Assembly (NCBI RefSeq): GCF_025860405.1
Contig: NZ_CP063785.1
Span: forward strand, 1,922,001-1,986,000
DNA length: 64,000 bases
Origin: Tolypothrix sp. PCC 7712
GTDB taxonomy: Bacteria; Cyanobacteriota; Cyanobacteriia; Cyanobacteriales; Nostocaceae
Direction of reading: 5' to 3'
This document shows, one piece after another, positions 63,487-64,000 of this stretch; the stretch's first letter is position 1, and the number at the start of each line of letters is the position of its first letter. A model generated the notes under the pieces. The model was not told the DNA's origin. It saw nothing but the letters and a program-made list of their open reading frames with translations, and ran no database searches. The translations under genes were made by a program, and so were the position numbers.

Positions 63487-64000
63487 TTGAGTGAGACTAC
63501 ATCCAAATCCAGTCTAGGCGCGTGGGGTCAGCGGTTGCTGGCAGCGATTTTTTTGGGTGGACAAGTACTGGTTCACCTCCTACGAATCAGAATTCATTGG
63601 CGAAATACTAAAGAGCAAATGGCCTCAGTGGGGCCAGATTCGCTCTTTATTGCGCTGTTAACGGCGATTTTTGTGGGCGCGGTGTTTACCATTCAGGTAG
63701 CACGGGAGTTTATTAACTTTGGGGCGGGAAATTTTGTTGGCGGGGTGCTGGCGGTAGCCTTAACCAGAGAACTGTCGCCTGTATTGACAGCCGTAATTTT
63801 AGCGGGGCGAGTGGGTTCGGCTTTTGCGGCTGAAATTGGCACTATGCGAGTCACAGAGCAAATTGATGCTCTATTAATGCTCAGAACAGACCCTATTGAT
63901 TATCTAGTTATTCCCCGTGTCTTAGCTTGTTGCATAATGTTGCCAATTTTAACTCTCTTGTCTTTGGTGACAGGGTTATTAGGGGGAATGTTAATTGCCA
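63487..64000 (+). CDS. MlaE-type phospholipid/ABC transporter permease, N-terminal part
   Basis: First 171 residues; the gene runs off the right edge. Start TTG 63487 (MSETTSKSSL); no ATG in a better place. The MlaE (DUF140) signature lies in IALLTAIFVGAVFTIQVARE, ALTRELSPVLTAVILAGRVG and SAFAAEIGTMRVTEQIDALL; five membrane spans are usual. It is the membrane core of an Mla/TGD-like ABC transporter, which moves lipids between membranes; the cyanobacterial relative is Synechocystis slr1045. The partner ATPase and MCE protein would be expected nearby outside this window. Confidence 0.94.
   Translation, partial: MSETTSKSSLGAWGQRLLAAIFLGGQVLVHLLRIRIHWRNTKEQMASVGPDSLFIALLTAIFVGAVFTIQVAREFINFGAGNFVGGVLAVALTRELSPVLTAVILAGRVGSAFAAEIGTMRVTEQIDALLMLRTDPIDYLVIPRVLACCIMLPILTLLSLVTGLLGGMLIA

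Noticed and set aside
1..64000. tRNA, rRNA, cas genes, complete transposase genes
   Set aside because: None recognised by reading the sequence; a tRNAscan/Rfam and HMM search would be needed to exclude them completely.

Overview
The window is a piece of a filamentous, probably heterocyst-forming (Nostocales-type) cyanobacterial chromosome. The evidence is gene content plus repeats: photosystem I genes psaM and psaK, the phycobilisome-degradation gene nblA, the alkane-biosynthesis pair ado/aar, the glucolipid synthase mgdA, very many HIP1 octamers (GCGATCGC), and abundant short tandemly repeated repeats between genes (GAGATGAGG, ACAAATG, AGTCAAC and GTCCCCA arrays). Species cannot be read from the sequence. 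No rRNA or tRNA gene was recognised.

Layout. 1-8.9 kb: 5' part of thrS, a D-ribulose/xylulose-type kinase, psaM, several conserved small proteins, a YajQ-type protein, a DprA/LOG-like protein, a BioD/DRTGG protein and an EbsA-like protein. 9.6-13.6 kb: mgdA convergent with dnaX. dnaX carries a 168-residue mini-intein whose linker DNA still encodes, in another frame, an HNH-endonuclease-like zinc motif. 13.8-18.8 kb: a strongly folding intergenic element, then two genes sharing an N-terminal domain, the second a 1264-residue TPR-CHAT (caspase-like) protein. 19-31 kb: HxlR regulator, plastoquinone prenyltransferase, ppx, SH3 protein, ABC-F ATPase, ABC1 kinase plus PP2C phosphatase, and nblA behind a long leader with a tandem 21-bp repeat. 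31-40 kb: Ser/Thr kinase, a PAS-GAF protein ending in a degenerate class III cyclase, a secreted trypsin-like protease and a conserved cyanobacterial protein.

40-47.5 kb: a sugar ABC permease, then the lipid cluster ado-aar-accA followed by an SDR, folE, trpF and psaK. 48.9-57.5 kb: a site-2 protease with CBS domains, a pair of MITE-like elements in tandem, a histidine phosphatase, a Uma2 protein, and a two-gene unit of a TpsB/FhaC-type outer-membrane transporter with a TPR-CHAT protease. 58-60.6 kb: a short ORF built of 7-residue repeats, then a CRISPR array of 18 repeats. One repeat is split by a ~301-bp element with 19-bp terminal inverted repeats and a 6-bp target duplication; no cas genes lie in the window. 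60.6-64 kb: AroH chorismate mutase, SppA, a small membrane protein and the start of an MlaE-type permease.

Themes: photosynthetic house-keeping (psaM, psaK, nblA, plastoquinone, glucolipid, ABC1 kinase), membrane lipid/alkane synthesis (mgdA, ado, aar, accA), phosphorylation signalling, and two separate CHAT-protease loci. Several non-autonomous mobile sequences (mini-intein, MITE in the CRISPR array, tandem MITE-like repeats) appear to have shaped the intergenic and accessory DNA.
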